A DNA stretch of 64,000 bases. It comes from Ogataea parapolymorpha DL-1. Taxonomy: Eukaryota; Ascomycota; Pichiomycetes; Pichiales; Pichiaceae. The position numbers and the translations under genes were made by a program. Of the stretch, positions 41,746 through 51,912 are shown in pieces. The stretch covers positions 612,411 through 676,410 of the forward strand of contig NC_027866.1 of assembly GCF_000187245.1 (NCBI RefSeq), read 5' to 3'. Below the pieces are notes generated by a model that saw nothing but the letters and a program-made list of their open reading frames with translations, was not told the origin of the DNA and ran no database searches. Every line of letters starts with the position of its first letter. The stretch's first letter is position 1.

Positions 41746-43560
41746 ATGGAGAATCCACGCAAGCCGGTTGCTCCGGGTCCTAGTGAAGACGAGCGGGCGA
41801 GCACGGTCCTCAACATGGGCAAAAGACGAATAATGAATGCTTTTAGGAGTACCAAGGAGTCTCCGTATTTTAAGAGCATCACTACGGCAATCCAGCAGAA
41901 TTTTATCTACGATGAGGAACAGGCCGCCAATTTGGCCGCACAGGTGCCCGATGATGCCCAGATACTGCTCTATAGAACATACACCCGGTACATGAACGGC
42001 GAATTCGTCACCGACGTTTCAGGCTGTATATTTTGTCCCGGAGTGATGAATCGGAAAAACAAGCTCATGATGTCGTTGGTACACCGTTTGTCCAAATCCA
42101 ACGTCTCGTCCTCCACTGTCAACCAGATAGAAACCGAATTGGAGGACTCTTTGACACACCCAGACACTAAAGGCCCCGACTCCGACACTGCCTCGACGGT
42201 GTCGTCTGGGTCGCAATCTACTGACTCTTCTCCCGCCCACGACACAATCCGCGACCGCATGCAGGGAATTATGGCCAGGACGATTCCTAAGACTCCACTT
42301 AACATCACGCTGTACTCGGATGACCAAACGGACTCGCTACTGGGTGCCAATCTGTATACTGACAGCGTTGGTGCGTTCAATATTTCGGTGGCATCTTCCT
42401 ATAAGCCGTCTTTTATCTCCGTATCGTCTGTGGACAACCCAAACATTACTCAGACACAAGGAGCCAATGTGATTGGGTCGAAGGGAGTGAGCGTCATTAC
42501 AGACATCGACGACACGGTCAGAATTACAGGCGTGTTGGGCGACAAACGAGAATTGTTCAGAAACGTGTTTGCCAAGGAGTTCAGTGAATGTGAGATCCCA
42601 CGCGTTGCTAACTGGCTGCAACAACTAAAATTCAAATATCACTGTCCAATCCATTATGTGTCGAACTCGCCGTGGCAGATATACAACATAGTGTCTGGAT
42701 TCATGGATTACGTCGGCTTGCCGGTCGACAGCATTAGTCTGCGTCAGTATTCAGGCAACCTGATAGCATCATTCACAATGCCCTCCGCAGAACGGAAAAA
42801 AGACTCGCTTATCAAACTATTCAAGGACTTCCCTAATAGAAAATTCATTTTGATCGGGGACGCTGGAGAACAGGACGTGGAGGCTTATGCACAACTGGTG
42901 AAGCTTTTTCCGAAGCAGGTTCTTGCAGTCTATATTCGTGCATTGAACGGTGCATTTTCGTCCAACGGCGATGACGTCAAGGTGTTGAAGGAACTGCAGA
43001 GCATACTGGCTCTTCGAAATCCCGACACAGATGCCAAAAAGAAGAAGTTTTCGCCGATCCCGCCGCCAAAGCCAAAGGTTTTACAGGGAGAACCGTTAAA
43101 ATCGACCGACTCCTCGAAAGACCACAGATCCTACAGAGATACACTACGGTCTCCAAAACTCCATCGAGAGTTCATCAAGACTCAAATCTCCAATACGCTC
43201 TCGCATTCCGCTGACTATATACCTTTGGATGCACCACCGCTCCCCAAGCGCAGCTACATGAGGAGTGACAACAGTCTCTCGAACACCAAGTCGCCGTCGC
43301 CATCGCCACCCCCAGTTCCGCGTCGCCCGACGGACTCTATGCGCTACGCACCGCACTCGCCAACCAAAAGCTTCTCGTTCTCGCAGCAGCAGGCTGAAAG
43401 CCCCTCGGACGAGTACGCTTTTGACCGGAAAAAGGAGCTGTGGAAAGAGCGTGTATACCATGTTGTGAGCGAGTATCCGCCAGAGGTCGACTTCCGGTTC
43501 TGGTGGGACGCCGCGGACGTGATGGAAGCTTCGTTTAGCGCCATCAAGACAGCCGAATAG
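41746..43560 (+). CDS. APP1: App1-like phosphatidate phosphatase, actin-patch protein
   Basis: App1 is a Mg-dependent phosphatidate phosphatase at cortical actin patches. The catalytic DxDxT motif is seen as DIDDTVRITG, with HYVSNSPWQIYN and KFILIGDAGEQD completing the haloacid-dehalogenase-like site. The C-terminal part is Pro-rich (PSPSPPPVPRRP, APPLPKRS), as expected for SH3 binding. From the first ATG at 41746 it has 604 residues (587 in S. cerevisiae). The frame stays open upstream to a TGA at 41557 and reads as a basic, Arg-rich segment (KYKLGLVHRPHRSLRY), so a non-AUG start such as GTG at 41572 is possible. No upstream exon with good splice sites was found. Confidence 0.88.
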   Translation: MENPRKPVAPGPSEDERASTVLNMGKRRIMNAFRSTKESPYFKSITTAIQQNFIYDEEQAANLAAQVPDDAQILLYRTYTRYMNGEFVTDVSGCIFCPGVMNRKNKLMMSLVHRLSKSNVSSSTVNQIETELEDSLTHPDTKGPDSDTASTVSSGSQSTDSSPAHDTIRDRMQGIMARTIPKTPLNITLYSDDQTDSLLGANLYTDSVGAFNISVASSYKPSFISVSSVDNPNITQTQGANVIGSKGVSVITDIDDTVRITGVLGDKRELFRNVFAKEFSECEIPRVANWLQQLKFKYHCPIHYVSNSPWQIYNIVSGFMDYVGLPVDSISLRQYSGNLIASFTMPSAERKKDSLIKLFKDFPNRKFILIGDAGEQDVEAYAQLVKLFPKQVLAVYIRALNGAFSSNGDDVKVLKELQSILALRNPDTDAKKKKFSPIPPPKPKVLQGEPLKSTDSSKDHRSYRDTLRSPKLHREFIKTQISNTLSHSADYIPLDAPPLPKRSYMRSDNSLSNTKSPSPSPPPVPRRPTDSMRYAPHSPTKSFSFSQQQAESPSDEYAFDRKKELWKERVYHVVSEYPPEVDFRFWWDAADVMEASFSAIKTAE

Positions 43561-43573
43561 GCGATCTACCGAA

Positions 43574-44608
43574 TTAACTTGCATTATTTTCCTCAAAAAA
43601 TGCATTCTTTCCATCTCCGTAGTCCTTGATGTTCTCGTTGTCCACCTCGTCAAGAGCAACACGGAACTGCGACATGTCGATCTCCGTGCCCTTCTCGCCC
43701 GTATCTTCCTCCTGGTAGAACTTGTCTGCAAACTTCTTGATAATGATCTCTCTTCCTGTGAGGGCCCTCTTGGCCGTCTCGCTCTGCTTCTCTTTTTCCT
43801 GTGTGTGTTTCTTCTTCCATTCTGCAAACGTAGCTGGCGTGATTGGCGTCAGCTTGTCTCGTGGCAGCTTGTCTCTCTCTGTCTCTATGAAATCCTCCAG
43901 CGTGATCTTGGGCTGTGCCTCCAACGCCATTCTCTCCAGCCGTCTCTGCTCCTTGGTCTTGAGCACGAAGCCCGGCGGAAGCGAGTGTCTATACTTACAC
44001 TCCTTGCCCTGCTTGGGGTCAGAGTCCGGACACGTCCAAAACCATCCATACTTGCCGTCCTCGACCGCAGAAATGAAATGCTTGCACACCTTGTCTGTGG
44101 TGGTCTTTGGGTTTCCATGCTTGGACAAAATCACCTTTCTGAGTTTCTCCTCGTCCCAGTTGTCCATTGTGTCGTTTCTCTTCTCCTCATCCTTGTCGTC
44201 CGCGTAAAGGTCCCTCTTGGCAGCCTTCCGGCCAACAGCAAGATCGTGGCTAAATTTACAGTTCTTGCCTCTAGTACATGCTCCCGCTTTGAAAAACTCA
44301 CAGAGGATCGATTTTGGATCCACTCCAAACGGCACTTTTTGCGTGGGAATCGAGGACTGGAGCAGTTTGGCGGCCTCCTTCTTGGCCTCCTCGGCAGCCT
44401 TCTTCTCGGCAGCACGCTGCTTGGCCATGGCCTGTGCTTTCTTGTCTGCAGCCTGCGCAGTGACCTGGTTCACATACTGCTGCACCTTCTTCGACTTGTT
44501 CTTGTTTTTCAAGCCAAAAGTCTTATCTTCCAGCTGCTTCTGCACCTTCTTGGCGTTCTTCTTCTTTTCGGCGTCCTTCTGGGCCTTCTGGGCCTTCTTT
44601 GGCGGCAT
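43574..44608 (-). CDS. TMA46: Tma46, CCCH zinc-finger translation factor
   Basis: Tma46 (human ZC3H15/DFRP1) stabilises the GTPase Rbg1 on ribosomes. The 344-residue protein (345 in S. cerevisiae) starts with MPPKKAQKAQKDAEKKKNAK, a basic helix, then has two CCCH fingers (CEFFKAGACTRGKNCKFSH near residues 102-120, and CKHFISAVEDGKYGWFWTC...CKYRH near 170-205). The C-terminal part is the conserved Rbg-binding DFRP domain with LTPITPATFAEWK. It is divergent from PTC5, as in the S. cerevisiae YOR091W-YOR090C pair. Confidence 0.92.
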   Translation of the reverse strand: MPPKKAQKAQKDAEKKKNAKKVQKQLEDKTFGLKNKNKSKKVQQYVNQVTAQAADKKAQAMAKQRAAEKKAAEEAKKEAAKLLQSSIPTQKVPFGVDPKSILCEFFKAGACTRGKNCKFSHDLAVGRKAAKRDLYADDKDEEKRNDTMDNWDEEKLRKVILSKHGNPKTTTDKVCKHFISAVEDGKYGWFWTCPDSDPKQGKECKYRHSLPPGFVLKTKEQRRLERMALEAQPKITLEDFIETERDKLPRDKLTPITPATFAEWKKKHTQEKEKQSETAKRALTGREIIIKKFADKFYQEEDTGEKGTEIDMSQFRVALDEVDNENIKDYGDGKNAFFEENNAS

Positions 44609-44692
44609 GGCTAGTCAAAGTTTTTCCAAACTTTTTTTTCCAATCCTCGTGAGGAATTAAATCTTTGCACAGCCAGACAGACATGCTCACCC

Positions 44693-46387
44693 ATGCTGAT
44701 TTCGCAATCCAGAAATTCTCTTGTTCCTATTATGTTGGCACTTAGACTTAGATCCTGCTCCAAGAACATTCCGCTGGCTCGAGGATACCACCGATTTGCC
44801 ACTAACTGCCATAAAGGCTCCAAAATGAGAACAGAGTTTCGTCTAGCGCTGGTTTCCGGCCTACTTCTGGCCACCTCCTACGTCTCCCTCACAAATAACA
44901 ATTTGCGCTCCGACTCTCTGCCGGCCCAGGGAGCCGGTAGTACGGACCAGAAACAGCTGTTTTCGGCATCCACAAACTCTCTAAGCGGCATTTCGGCCCA
45001 GCAAAACAAACAAGGCATTTATCTACTCAGCGATGCCGAGGTCAGCAGAAGGTTGAGACAATACGAAGAGTCGTACCTGGTCAACCGCGGAAAGGGCGTG
45101 ATTCGGTACGATATCTGTCAGCTGCCTAGCAACAACCCAATTGAAGACGACCGCAGCGAGAAGCTCGTCCAAGTTCCCGTCCAGGACAGGGAAAACAACA
45201 ATGCGCGTGTCGAGACAGATTGGCACTTCTGGTCCATTTTCGATGGCCACGCGGGTTGGAACACGTCTGCCAAGCTTCGTGACAGCCTTCTCGACTACGT
45301 GGTCAACGAACTGGACCAGGCATACAAAGTCAGCGACAAGAACCTCAGGCTGATCCCGTCGAGCGAAACAATCGACCGGGCCATCAAACAGGGCTTTCTC
45401 AAGCTGGACGACGAGATCGTCAACAAAAACGTACAGAAACTGCTTGAAAACCCGTCCAACAAGGCCGGGGCTGCCGAGCTTCTGATGCCTGCTCTCTCCG
45501 GCTCCTGTGCCCTGATGTCGTTCTACGATACCCATTCGCGCAACCTCAAGGTGGCCGTCACTGGCGATTCGCGAGCCCTTTTGGGATCCCTGGACGACCA
45601 CGAAAACAAATGGACTGTACGGGCCCTTTCGACAGACCAGACAGGTTCTAACCCTACAGAAGTGGCCAAGCTGCTCAGCGAGCATCCAAACGAACCGAAT
45701 GTGGTGAGAAACGGCCGTGTTCTGGGATCTTTGGAGCCGACTAGGGCATTTGGCGATGCCAGATACAAATGGGCTAAGGACATCCAGACAAGAGTGGCCA
45801 ACCAGTTCTTTGGCAGACAGCTGCCCGCCAACCTCAAGACGCCTCCGTATGTGACTGCCGAGCCGGTTATAACGACGCACGAAGTTTCGCCGGCTAAGCA
45901 CGATTTTCTGGTGATGGCTTCCGATGGATTGTACGAGATGCTGACCAACGAGGAGATCGTGGGGCTGGTGGTGCGGTGGATGGAGAAAAAGAAGATGGTG
46001 AAGCCCAAGAAGTCGTTCATGGATACGCTGTGGCCGAGTTCGAAAGATAAGCTGCCTTTGGTGGAAGACGTAACCGATCAGAGCTCTAAGAGCAAGCAGA
46101 GACTACAAACGAGACGGAAGTCGAATGAGGTCGGATTTTTACTAGAAGATGAAAATGTGGCCACACATCTGATTAGAAACGCATTAAGTAACGGGGGTTC
46201 GAAAGAGGAGGTGAACATGCTGGTTAGCATTCCTTCTCCATTGAGCAGGCGATACAGAGACGACCTGACTGTGAGCGTGGTCTTCTTTGGAGAAGGAGAC
46301 AAGCACGAGAAGTATTCGTCGAACAGTGCTTTGGAGATCAACCAGGAGGCCACCAAGGGCGGATTGACGATGAAGGCGAAGTTGTGA
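44693..46387 (+). CDS. PTC5: Ptc5, mitochondrial PP2C-type phosphatase
   Basis: Ptc5 dephosphorylates and activates pyruvate dehydrogenase in mitochondria. The 564-residue protein (572 in S. cerevisiae) starts with an Arg/Ser-rich presequence (MLALRLRSCSKNIPLARGYHRF in part) and a membrane segment near residues 50-65. PP2C metal motifs are seen as FDGHAGW near 186, VAVTGDSRALL and a C-terminal RYRDDLTVSVVFF with the closing DD. The first ATG is used; an ATG 13 codons on (M14) is also possible. Confidence 0.9.
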   Translation: MLISQSRNSLVPIMLALRLRSCSKNIPLARGYHRFATNCHKGSKMRTEFRLALVSGLLLATSYVSLTNNNLRSDSLPAQGAGSTDQKQLFSASTNSLSGISAQQNKQGIYLLSDAEVSRRLRQYEESYLVNRGKGVIRYDICQLPSNNPIEDDRSEKLVQVPVQDRENNNARVETDWHFWSIFDGHAGWNTSAKLRDSLLDYVVNELDQAYKVSDKNLRLIPSSETIDRAIKQGFLKLDDEIVNKNVQKLLENPSNKAGAAELLMPALSGSCALMSFYDTHSRNLKVAVTGDSRALLGSLDDHENKWTVRALSTDQTGSNPTEVAKLLSEHPNEPNVVRNGRVLGSLEPTRAFGDARYKWAKDIQTRVANQFFGRQLPANLKTPPYVTAEPVITTHEVSPAKHDFLVMASDGLYEMLTNEEIVGLVVRWMEKKKMVKPKKSFMDTLWPSSKDKLPLVEDVTDQSSKSKQRLQTRRKSNEVGFLLEDENVATHLIRNALSNGGSKEEVNMLVSIPSPLSRRYRDDLTVSVVFFGEGDKHEKYSSNSALEINQEATKGGLTMKAKL

Positions 46388-46392
46388 TAAGA

Positions 46393-47028
46393 TCAGCAAG
46401 CGCAGTTGCCGGCCCCTCCGGACTCGTCGACAGGGGCGTTGAGGTCTATTCTTCCGACCGAAGAGGGCTCGTCCTGGGGTTTTGACGTCTCTTCCGGAAT
46501 CTGTTTTCCAATTGCTGTGAACACCTCGTTAACGTTGAAAGCGGTCTTGGCACTGGTCTCAAAAAACAGCAATCCTTCCTCGTCGGCCAGGGCCTTGCCC
46601 TCTTCGACAGACACGCTTCTGCGGCCCTCGATCTCCTCGCCTGTCTCTGAGTCCACCACCAGGTCGTACTTGTTGCCGACCAGAGCAATCACGATATTCT
46701 TTGAGGCCTGTTCGTGCAGTTCTTTAACCCAGTGTCTGGCTTTGATGAAGCTTGCTGGCTTTGTAACATCGTACACAACCAGTGCTGCTTGCGCGTTTCT
46801 GTAGTATAGCGGGGCCAGATTGGCAAATCTCTCCTGGCCAGCGGTATCCCAAATCTCGAACTTGATGGTCTTTGTTCCAATAGTGCACCGTTGGGTGAGG
46901 AACGCAGCACCGATGGTGGGCTCTTTATTTTCCTGGAAGTCGTTCGACACGAACCGCAGCACCAGCGAGGACTTTCCGACGGCCGCCTCGCCCAGCAGCA
47001 CAAGTTTAACAGACGTTTGTTTGGACAT
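46393..47028 (-). CDS. VPS21: Vps21 (Rab5-type GTPase)
   Basis: Vps21 is the Rab5 of vesicle traffic to early endosomes and vacuole. The 211-residue protein (210 in S. cerevisiae) has [24 protein letters not shown] and ETSAKTA, and ends GNCAC, a CxC double-prenylation motif. The ATG at 47028 is used because the 37 codons before it read as a non-homologous leader. One gene here corresponds to S. cerevisiae VPS21 and its sister YPT53. It is convergent with PTC5 (stops 5 bp apart). Confidence 0.95.
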   Translation of the reverse strand: MSKQTSVKLVLLGEAAVGKSSLVLRFVSNDFQENKEPTIGAAFLTQRCTIGTKTIKFEIWDTAGQERFANLAPLYYRNAQAALVVYDVTKPASFIKARHWVKELHEQASKNIVIALVGNKYDLVVDSETGEEIEGRRSVSVEEGKALADEEGLLFFETSAKTAFNVNEVFTAIGKQIPEETSKPQDEPSSVGRIDLNAPVDESGGAGNCAC

Positions 47029-47322
47029 GAGAAAATAAAATATGGTATAAAAAGAGAAAAAGATTAGTGGCGAGGGTGGCGGAGCAGGGAATAAGTTGAC
47101 GGAGGGGGGCACACTTCTCTGGCGTGCTATAACCCACAAGATGTCTCTACTGTCTATATACTGTACTACATGTGTCCAGCCTTAGGTTGGGCCTTTGGCT
47201 ATCTACTGGTTGCTTGGCCGCTTAGCAGGCTGTGCATTAAAAATTCCAATTAGGAAAGCGAGAGAGAAAAAACCGATCTCAAACAAAAAAGGGGGTAGTG
47301 GTGCTGTTGGGGATCCACACCA

Positions 47323-47329
47323 TATAAAG
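47323..47329 (+). promoter_or_regulatory. TATA box of AXL1
   Basis: TATAAAG lies 33 bp before the AXL1 ATG, within the 327-bp divergent VPS21/AXL1 region. Besides it I see only GC-rich CGGCCGG sequence near the start and no other clear site in this region. Confidence 0.45.
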
Positions 47330-47355
47330 GCGGCCGGACCGCTCTGGTGGGGGCA

Positions 47356-50300
47356 ATGTCAATGTATATTCCGCTGGGTGCCAGACATTGCAGCCATCTT
47401 CGGTTTGTACTCCCCAACGGGATCAATGTCCTGCTGATTTCCGACCCAACCCAGGAGACAGCCGCTTGCGGTCTTTCCGTGGCCGTTGGCCATCACTCGA
47501 ATCGCGACGACACGATTGGATTGGCGCATTTTTGCGAACACATGGTTTGCGTGAGCTCCAAGGAATATCCAGAGACAGACTTGTGCAAGAAGCTTGTATA
47601 TTGCAGTGGTGGCAGATGGAACGCTGCGACGGTGGGAGAAAAAACGTCCTTTTTCTTCGAGGTGCCGGCTTTCAACAGCGACGGGACGCCGGATCTTGGT
47701 GTCTATGAGGAAGTTGTGGGTGTGTTTTCCTCCTGCTTCAGAAGTCCTACATTCAACAAAGACTACGCAAGACGGGAGATTATGGCCATCGACAGCGAGC
47801 ACACAAAAAACTGTTCTGTGGTAGGAAAGATGGCTCATCATGGTCTGCGGCTGCTGGCAAGCCCGGGACATCCGTTTCACCGTTTCAGCACAGGCAACTT
47901 TGACACTCTTTTCAGAGGCAGGAAGACCAATTTGCACGACGAGCTTGTGCGGTTTTACGAGCAAAATTACCAGGCTTGGAAAACAGGTTTGGTTCTGATG
48001 GGTCCCCAGTCGCTCATTGCTCTTAAGAAGCTGGCAATCGCAAACTTCTCGGAATGCATGACATCCCAAAGGACAGAAACGAACAATGTTCTTAAAACCT
48101 GCTGGGCTCCCGTCTACTCGTCGCCGGTTTTCACAAATTTGGGGAGAATGGTTTTGATCGAAAGCGCCAATACTACACCTACTTTGAGGATATGTTTCCC
48201 GTTTACGACAGATAGCAAGGAATCGCTTATCTTCGCGCATGCGTGGAGCTATGTGATGGGCAGCGAAAACGAGGTCTCGTTCAATTCAGAGCTTTTCAAA
48301 GGAGGTTTGATCAAAGGCTCGTATTCCTCCTGTCCGCTGATTACATTCAAGGACCGCCTTTTGCAGCTCGAACTGAATCTGACCATGGCCGGCACAAGAG
48401 ACCACGAGAAAATATTTGAGTATCTCATTCGGTACACCCAGGAAGTGTTTTCTCCCGATCCGAAGCGCGTCAAGAGGATAGCCAAGCTGATGTCGCAGTT
48501 CAACTCCATTGAGCTCTACAATTTTCTGCACCACGACACCGAAGCGTCTGCTTCCTCACGATGCCGGGGCCTCAGCCAGCTCCTACTTGAAGACCAGCAG
48601 ATCCATTCCGAGTGGCTACTGAAAAATGCTCCTTGCTGGGGTTTCAGCGACGCTGGTTATGACGGGTCGTATGAGGAGTCTCTGGAGGCACAGACATGGT
48701 GGAAGACCAAATCAGAACAGTTCTGTGCCCAAATGCGGTCGACAGTGTGCAAGAAAAATATGTTGGCTACCCTGGTAGCTCCCGGCGATGTTCTAGCACA
48801 ATTTGGAAAGCAAGAGTACGAGGTCGATCCATACTATGGCTTCAATTACAAAATCTTGCCAATAACGTTCTCCCAATCCGATTTTCAGGTGAGGCTGCCA
48901 CGGCCTAATCAGTTTGTGGTTGGCCAGATCGACAACCAGACAGGTTTGTATGAGCTCTTGAAATCTACTCTAGAATCAAGCCGCACTTTCGTCTATGCAA
49001 GCAAGGAGGAAACGACACCTCCGGAGCTGGTACATTCGTCCCAACAAACCCAGCTCTGGTTGAAACAAGACCGTGACAAATACCGTGGAAAAGCCTACTT
49101 TAGTTTCGAGATTACCGGTGTCACCATTGAGCCAAGTGTGCAGTCAACCTTGTCACTCGAGATTTTTTGTGACATAGTCAAAGAACTGCTCCGTGAAACG
49201 CTTTATCCTGCTTTGGAGCTGTGGTATGCCTACGATCTTCTCCATTCAATGAAGGGGACCTGTGGCTTGGTGATCCATGTCTCGGGCTCCACTGTGGGGA
49301 TCCACAATATCCTCGAAATAATGACGAACAAGCTGCGAGAGTTGAGCGATAATTTTGTGTCTTTGGTGACGCCTTCCATGTTCCGCCAGTCCCGCATCAG
49401 GATCAAAATGAAGTACGAGAATCTGCGAACGCTGCGGTCTCATGAATTGGCATCACTAGGTCTTCTTTCTGTTCTTGAGCCAGGAACGTGGCCATTGGAA
49501 GATCGGCTCGAAACTCTCGAGGAGCTGGACATCGAGACGGTAGCCACAACTGCCAAGGCCACGTTTGAAAGCTGCCAGTTGATAGCACTGCTACACGGCG
49601 ACGTCTCAAAGTTGGACTACCAGCGCACGTTAGACACTTTGAAGACGCTTGTGACGGAGTTTGCCTCACCTCAGTACAAACAGCTGCACACGCTGTCGCT
49701 GCCGCACGGCTGCAACTATCGGGTCCATGGTTTTTCACCGGACGAAACCAACGCTTTGGTGTATTATATGCAGCTTGGAGCACGCAAAAACACAAGGGAC
49801 AGATCGCTAGCAAGATTTGTGGCGTACATCCTGTCGACTTCCCTCACGACAAAGATCAGAACTCAATACCAGCTGGGATACGTTGCTTTTGCTGGGCTTC
49901 GGACGCTCCAGGACATTGTGGGAGTTCATGTGACTATCATGAGCGGTGATCATGAGCCGTTGGCCCTAGATGCAAAAATAGACGACATTGTGGCGGAGTG
50001 GATACGGGAGTTCGAAAAGAATAGCAGCAAATATGCAGAGATTGTCCAACAGTTCATAAAGTCACTAAACCAACCAGTGAACGAGAATTCAAGTCTGACA
50101 TTTGGAATTGTGGGCAGAAGTTTAGGTGACGGGAAACTGATCAAGGAGCACCAAAGTTTCTGGAACCAGATACTCAACCAGTCGCTCAATTTTTCAGCTT
50201 CTGGCGAAGATCAGATCGATGTTGCTGTGATTGAAAATCTGCAGTTCTCTAGCCTCATCAAGTACCTGAAGACGAAACTGGTTTCTGAGGAGCGGTCAAA

Positions 50301-50652
50301 GCTCTCTGTTATGCTTTCGACCAAGCTCTCGCATGAAGAAGTAGCAATAAAGCTTCGGCCCATACGGTTGCAGACTTTTCTCACTGGAGCAGGCCTGCCC
50401 ATCAAGCGGGAAAAGCTGGAACAACTTATGGGCCAAGCAGGAGAGTCGCAAGCACAGCTTGCAAGACTTCTATTCAAGCATTACCAAGAGCAAGGAGGCT
50501 CACTACGGTTGATTTCCACTACGGTGATGAAGCTCACTAAAGACGTATTTGCGAGATCTAAAAAGGCGGACATCCCAAAGACGTCCTCGACCGAGATTAC
50601 TAACTTGGACTCATGGAAAAGCCATATGCAAGAGGAAATCGCACAGAATTAG
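47356..50652 (+). CDS. AXL1: Axl1-like insulinase-family metalloprotease
   Basis: Axl1 is an M16-family protease that cleaves a-factor precursor and also marks haploid axial bud sites in S. cerevisiae. The 1098-residue protein (1208 in S. cerevisiae) has the zinc motif HFCEH (HxxEH) near residue 58 and a distal Glu region (ARREIMAIDSEH) about 80 residues on. The three inactive M16 domains follow. Ste23, the other yeast relative, is shorter (about 1000) and has a different motif surrounding (HFCEHLLFMG). Here HFCEHMVCVSS and SGGRWNAATVGEKTSFFFEVP fit Axl1 better. The ATG at 47356 is preferred to an upstream GTG. Confidence 0.78.
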   Translation: MSMYIPLGARHCSHLRFVLPNGINVLLISDPTQETAACGLSVAVGHHSNRDDTIGLAHFCEHMVCVSSKEYPETDLCKKLVYCSGGRWNAATVGEKTSFFFEVPAFNSDGTPDLGVYEEVVGVFSSCFRSPTFNKDYARREIMAIDSEHTKNCSVVGKMAHHGLRLLASPGHPFHRFSTGNFDTLFRGRKTNLHDELVRFYEQNYQAWKTGLVLMGPQSLIALKKLAIANFSECMTSQRTETNNVLKTCWAPVYSSPVFTNLGRMVLIESANTTPTLRICFPFTTDSKESLIFAHAWSYVMGSENEVSFNSELFKGGLIKGSYSSCPLITFKDRLLQLELNLTMAGTRDHEKIFEYLIRYTQEVFSPDPKRVKRIAKLMSQFNSIELYNFLHHDTEASASSRCRGLSQLLLEDQQIHSEWLLKNAPCWGFSDAGYDGSYEESLEAQTWWKTKSEQFCAQMRSTVCKKNMLATLVAPGDVLAQFGKQEYEVDPYYGFNYKILPITFSQSDFQVRLPRPNQFVVGQIDNQTGLYELLKSTLESSRTFVYASKEETTPPELVHSSQQTQLWLKQDRDKYRGKAYFSFEITGVTIEPSVQSTLSLEIFCDIVKELLRETLYPALELWYAYDLLHSMKGTCGLVIHVSGSTVGIHNILEIMTNKLRELSDNFVSLVTPSMFRQSRIRIKMKYENLRTLRSHELASLGLLSVLEPGTWPLEDRLETLEELDIETVATTAKATFESCQLIALLHGDVSKLDYQRTLDTLKTLVTEFASPQYKQLHTLSLPHGCNYRVHGFSPDETNALVYYMQLGARKNTRDRSLARFVAYILSTSLTTKIRTQYQLGYVAFAGLRTLQDIVGVHVTIMSGDHEPLALDAKIDDIVAEWIREFEKNSSKYAEIVQQFIKSLNQPVNENSSLTFGIVGRSLGDGKLIKEHQSFWNQILNQSLNFSASGEDQIDVAVIENLQFSSLIKYLKTKLVSEERSKLSVMLSTKLSHEEVAIKLRPIRLQTFLTGAGLPIKREKLEQLMGQAGESQAQLARLLFKHYQEQGGSLRLISTTVMKLTKDVFARSKKADIPKTSSTEITNLDSWKSHMQEEIAQN

Positions 50653-51851
50653 CTTTGTTTTTTTCTTGCTACCCAGAACTCGCACCTGTACTTGAACCCG
50701 CCCAGTGATCGTGGATCGCTGCCGTACGTTGTTTCAATGTCGGACTCTCTCTTTACAAACTCGAATCCAACTTTCTGCACAAGCTCGATCAGGTCGTCTC
50801 GAGATAGCTCCAATCCTCTCATTGGCGTTGCGACTTGCTCCCAGTTGCCATTTTCGTTTTTCTGTGTGTTCATGGTGACAGTCTCGTCGTCCTCGTAATG
50901 CCACAAAAGCGGACCGAAGTTGACCCAATACCCGTCGTCGGCCAGACAATGGTGCACGGATTGCAGGTATTCGACAATATTCGAGGCGGTGTCGAGAAAA
51001 AAACATGTTGCAACCACTTGGAACCTCTTGGCGTTCTGCTGGCGAAACTCGGAGGCCTGGGGATCGTTTGTGTACACGTCGCTGATTCGGGGCATGTTAG
51101 GTGGGCCGTACAGGTCTACAAACGAGCCTGCCACCATTGACATCAAATCGGCGACCGGGATTTCAGGGTATTCTTTATTGATAAAGGAAATGTCGCCCGG
51201 ATTGAAATCAGGAATGTACACTTGGCGGATCTGGTCTGTTCTTTTGCTGACGTTGGAGCTCTTATGCAGGTAAGGACAGATGACGAAGTTGTTTTCGCAA
51301 AACGAGTGGTTGACTATGAAGCTGGAGTTGGTGAGCATGTGGTACGAGAACTCGTTTCCCTGGGTGCGGAATCCTCTTCGCACAAATTCCACCACCAGTC
51401 TGCCCAATCCCGAGCCGGGCACGAGAACCTCCACGTTCTGTCTGTTTACAACATCTGGAAACAAGTTCTCGCAGTCTTGCAAAATGCGGCCAAAAGATGC
51501 GGCTCGCTCGTCCGCGCACTCCGCAGACCACTCTCTCGCGAATTGGACTAGTATGCTGCGCACTTTGTCCAGGTCCTGGGCCGAGCACTCTGCCCACACA
51601 CCCGGGTCTGGCTCTGAGCCCCACATTGGAGCCACAGTCATGGCAATCTGCTCGAGAAACTGCGCATTCAAATCAACAGAATGCTCCAAATAGCTGATAT
51701 GCTGATCCATCCATGGGAATAATGCCTGCTCGTCTTTGGTCAAGCTCCTATATTTCAGCTTTTTGGGGGCTACCACCTGCTTCACAGCCCATGACTTGTA
51801 ACCCTTGTGCGCCGAGAAAACAGAGGTCAGGGCTTTGTATTCTGGATCCAT
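50649..51851 (-). CDS. Carnosine N-methyltransferase homologue (YNL092W type)
   Basis: This is a SAM-dependent methyltransferase of the CARNMT1 family. S. cerevisiae YNL092W is its relative. The 400-residue protein has the SAM loop VLVPGSGLGRLVVEFVRRG near residue 142, GNEFSYHMLTNSSFIVN, PDFNPGDISF and the late WVNFGPLLWHYED and EFWVARKK segments. The substrate in yeast is unknown. Its stop codon overlaps that of AXL1: the four bases TTAG at 50649-50652 encode TAG on one strand and TAA on the other. Confidence 0.9.
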   Translation of the reverse strand: MDPEYKALTSVFSAHKGYKSWAVKQVVAPKKLKYRSLTKDEQALFPWMDQHISYLEHSVDLNAQFLEQIAMTVAPMWGSEPDPGVWAECSAQDLDKVRSILVQFAREWSAECADERAASFGRILQDCENLFPDVVNRQNVEVLVPGSGLGRLVVEFVRRGFRTQGNEFSYHMLTNSSFIVNHSFCENNFVICPYLHKSSNVSKRTDQIRQVYIPDFNPGDISFINKEYPEIPVADLMSMVAGSFVDLYGPPNMPRISDVYTNDPQASEFRQQNAKRFQVVATCFFLDTASNIVEYLQSVHHCLADDGYWVNFGPLLWHYEDDETVTMNTQKNENGNWEQVATPMRGLELSRDDLIELVQKVGFEFVKRESDIETTYGSDPRSLGGFKYRCEFWVARKKQS

Positions 51852-51912
51852 AAATTAAAAATATTGATTTAATTTAATAATTTATGAATAATAATTTCAC
51901 ATTTATTTATTT

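Noticed and set aside
47029..47355. Small gene in the VPS21/AXL1 gap
   Set aside because: The open frames there are short, have no motif and no splice signals; the region looks like a divergent promoter with a TATA box.
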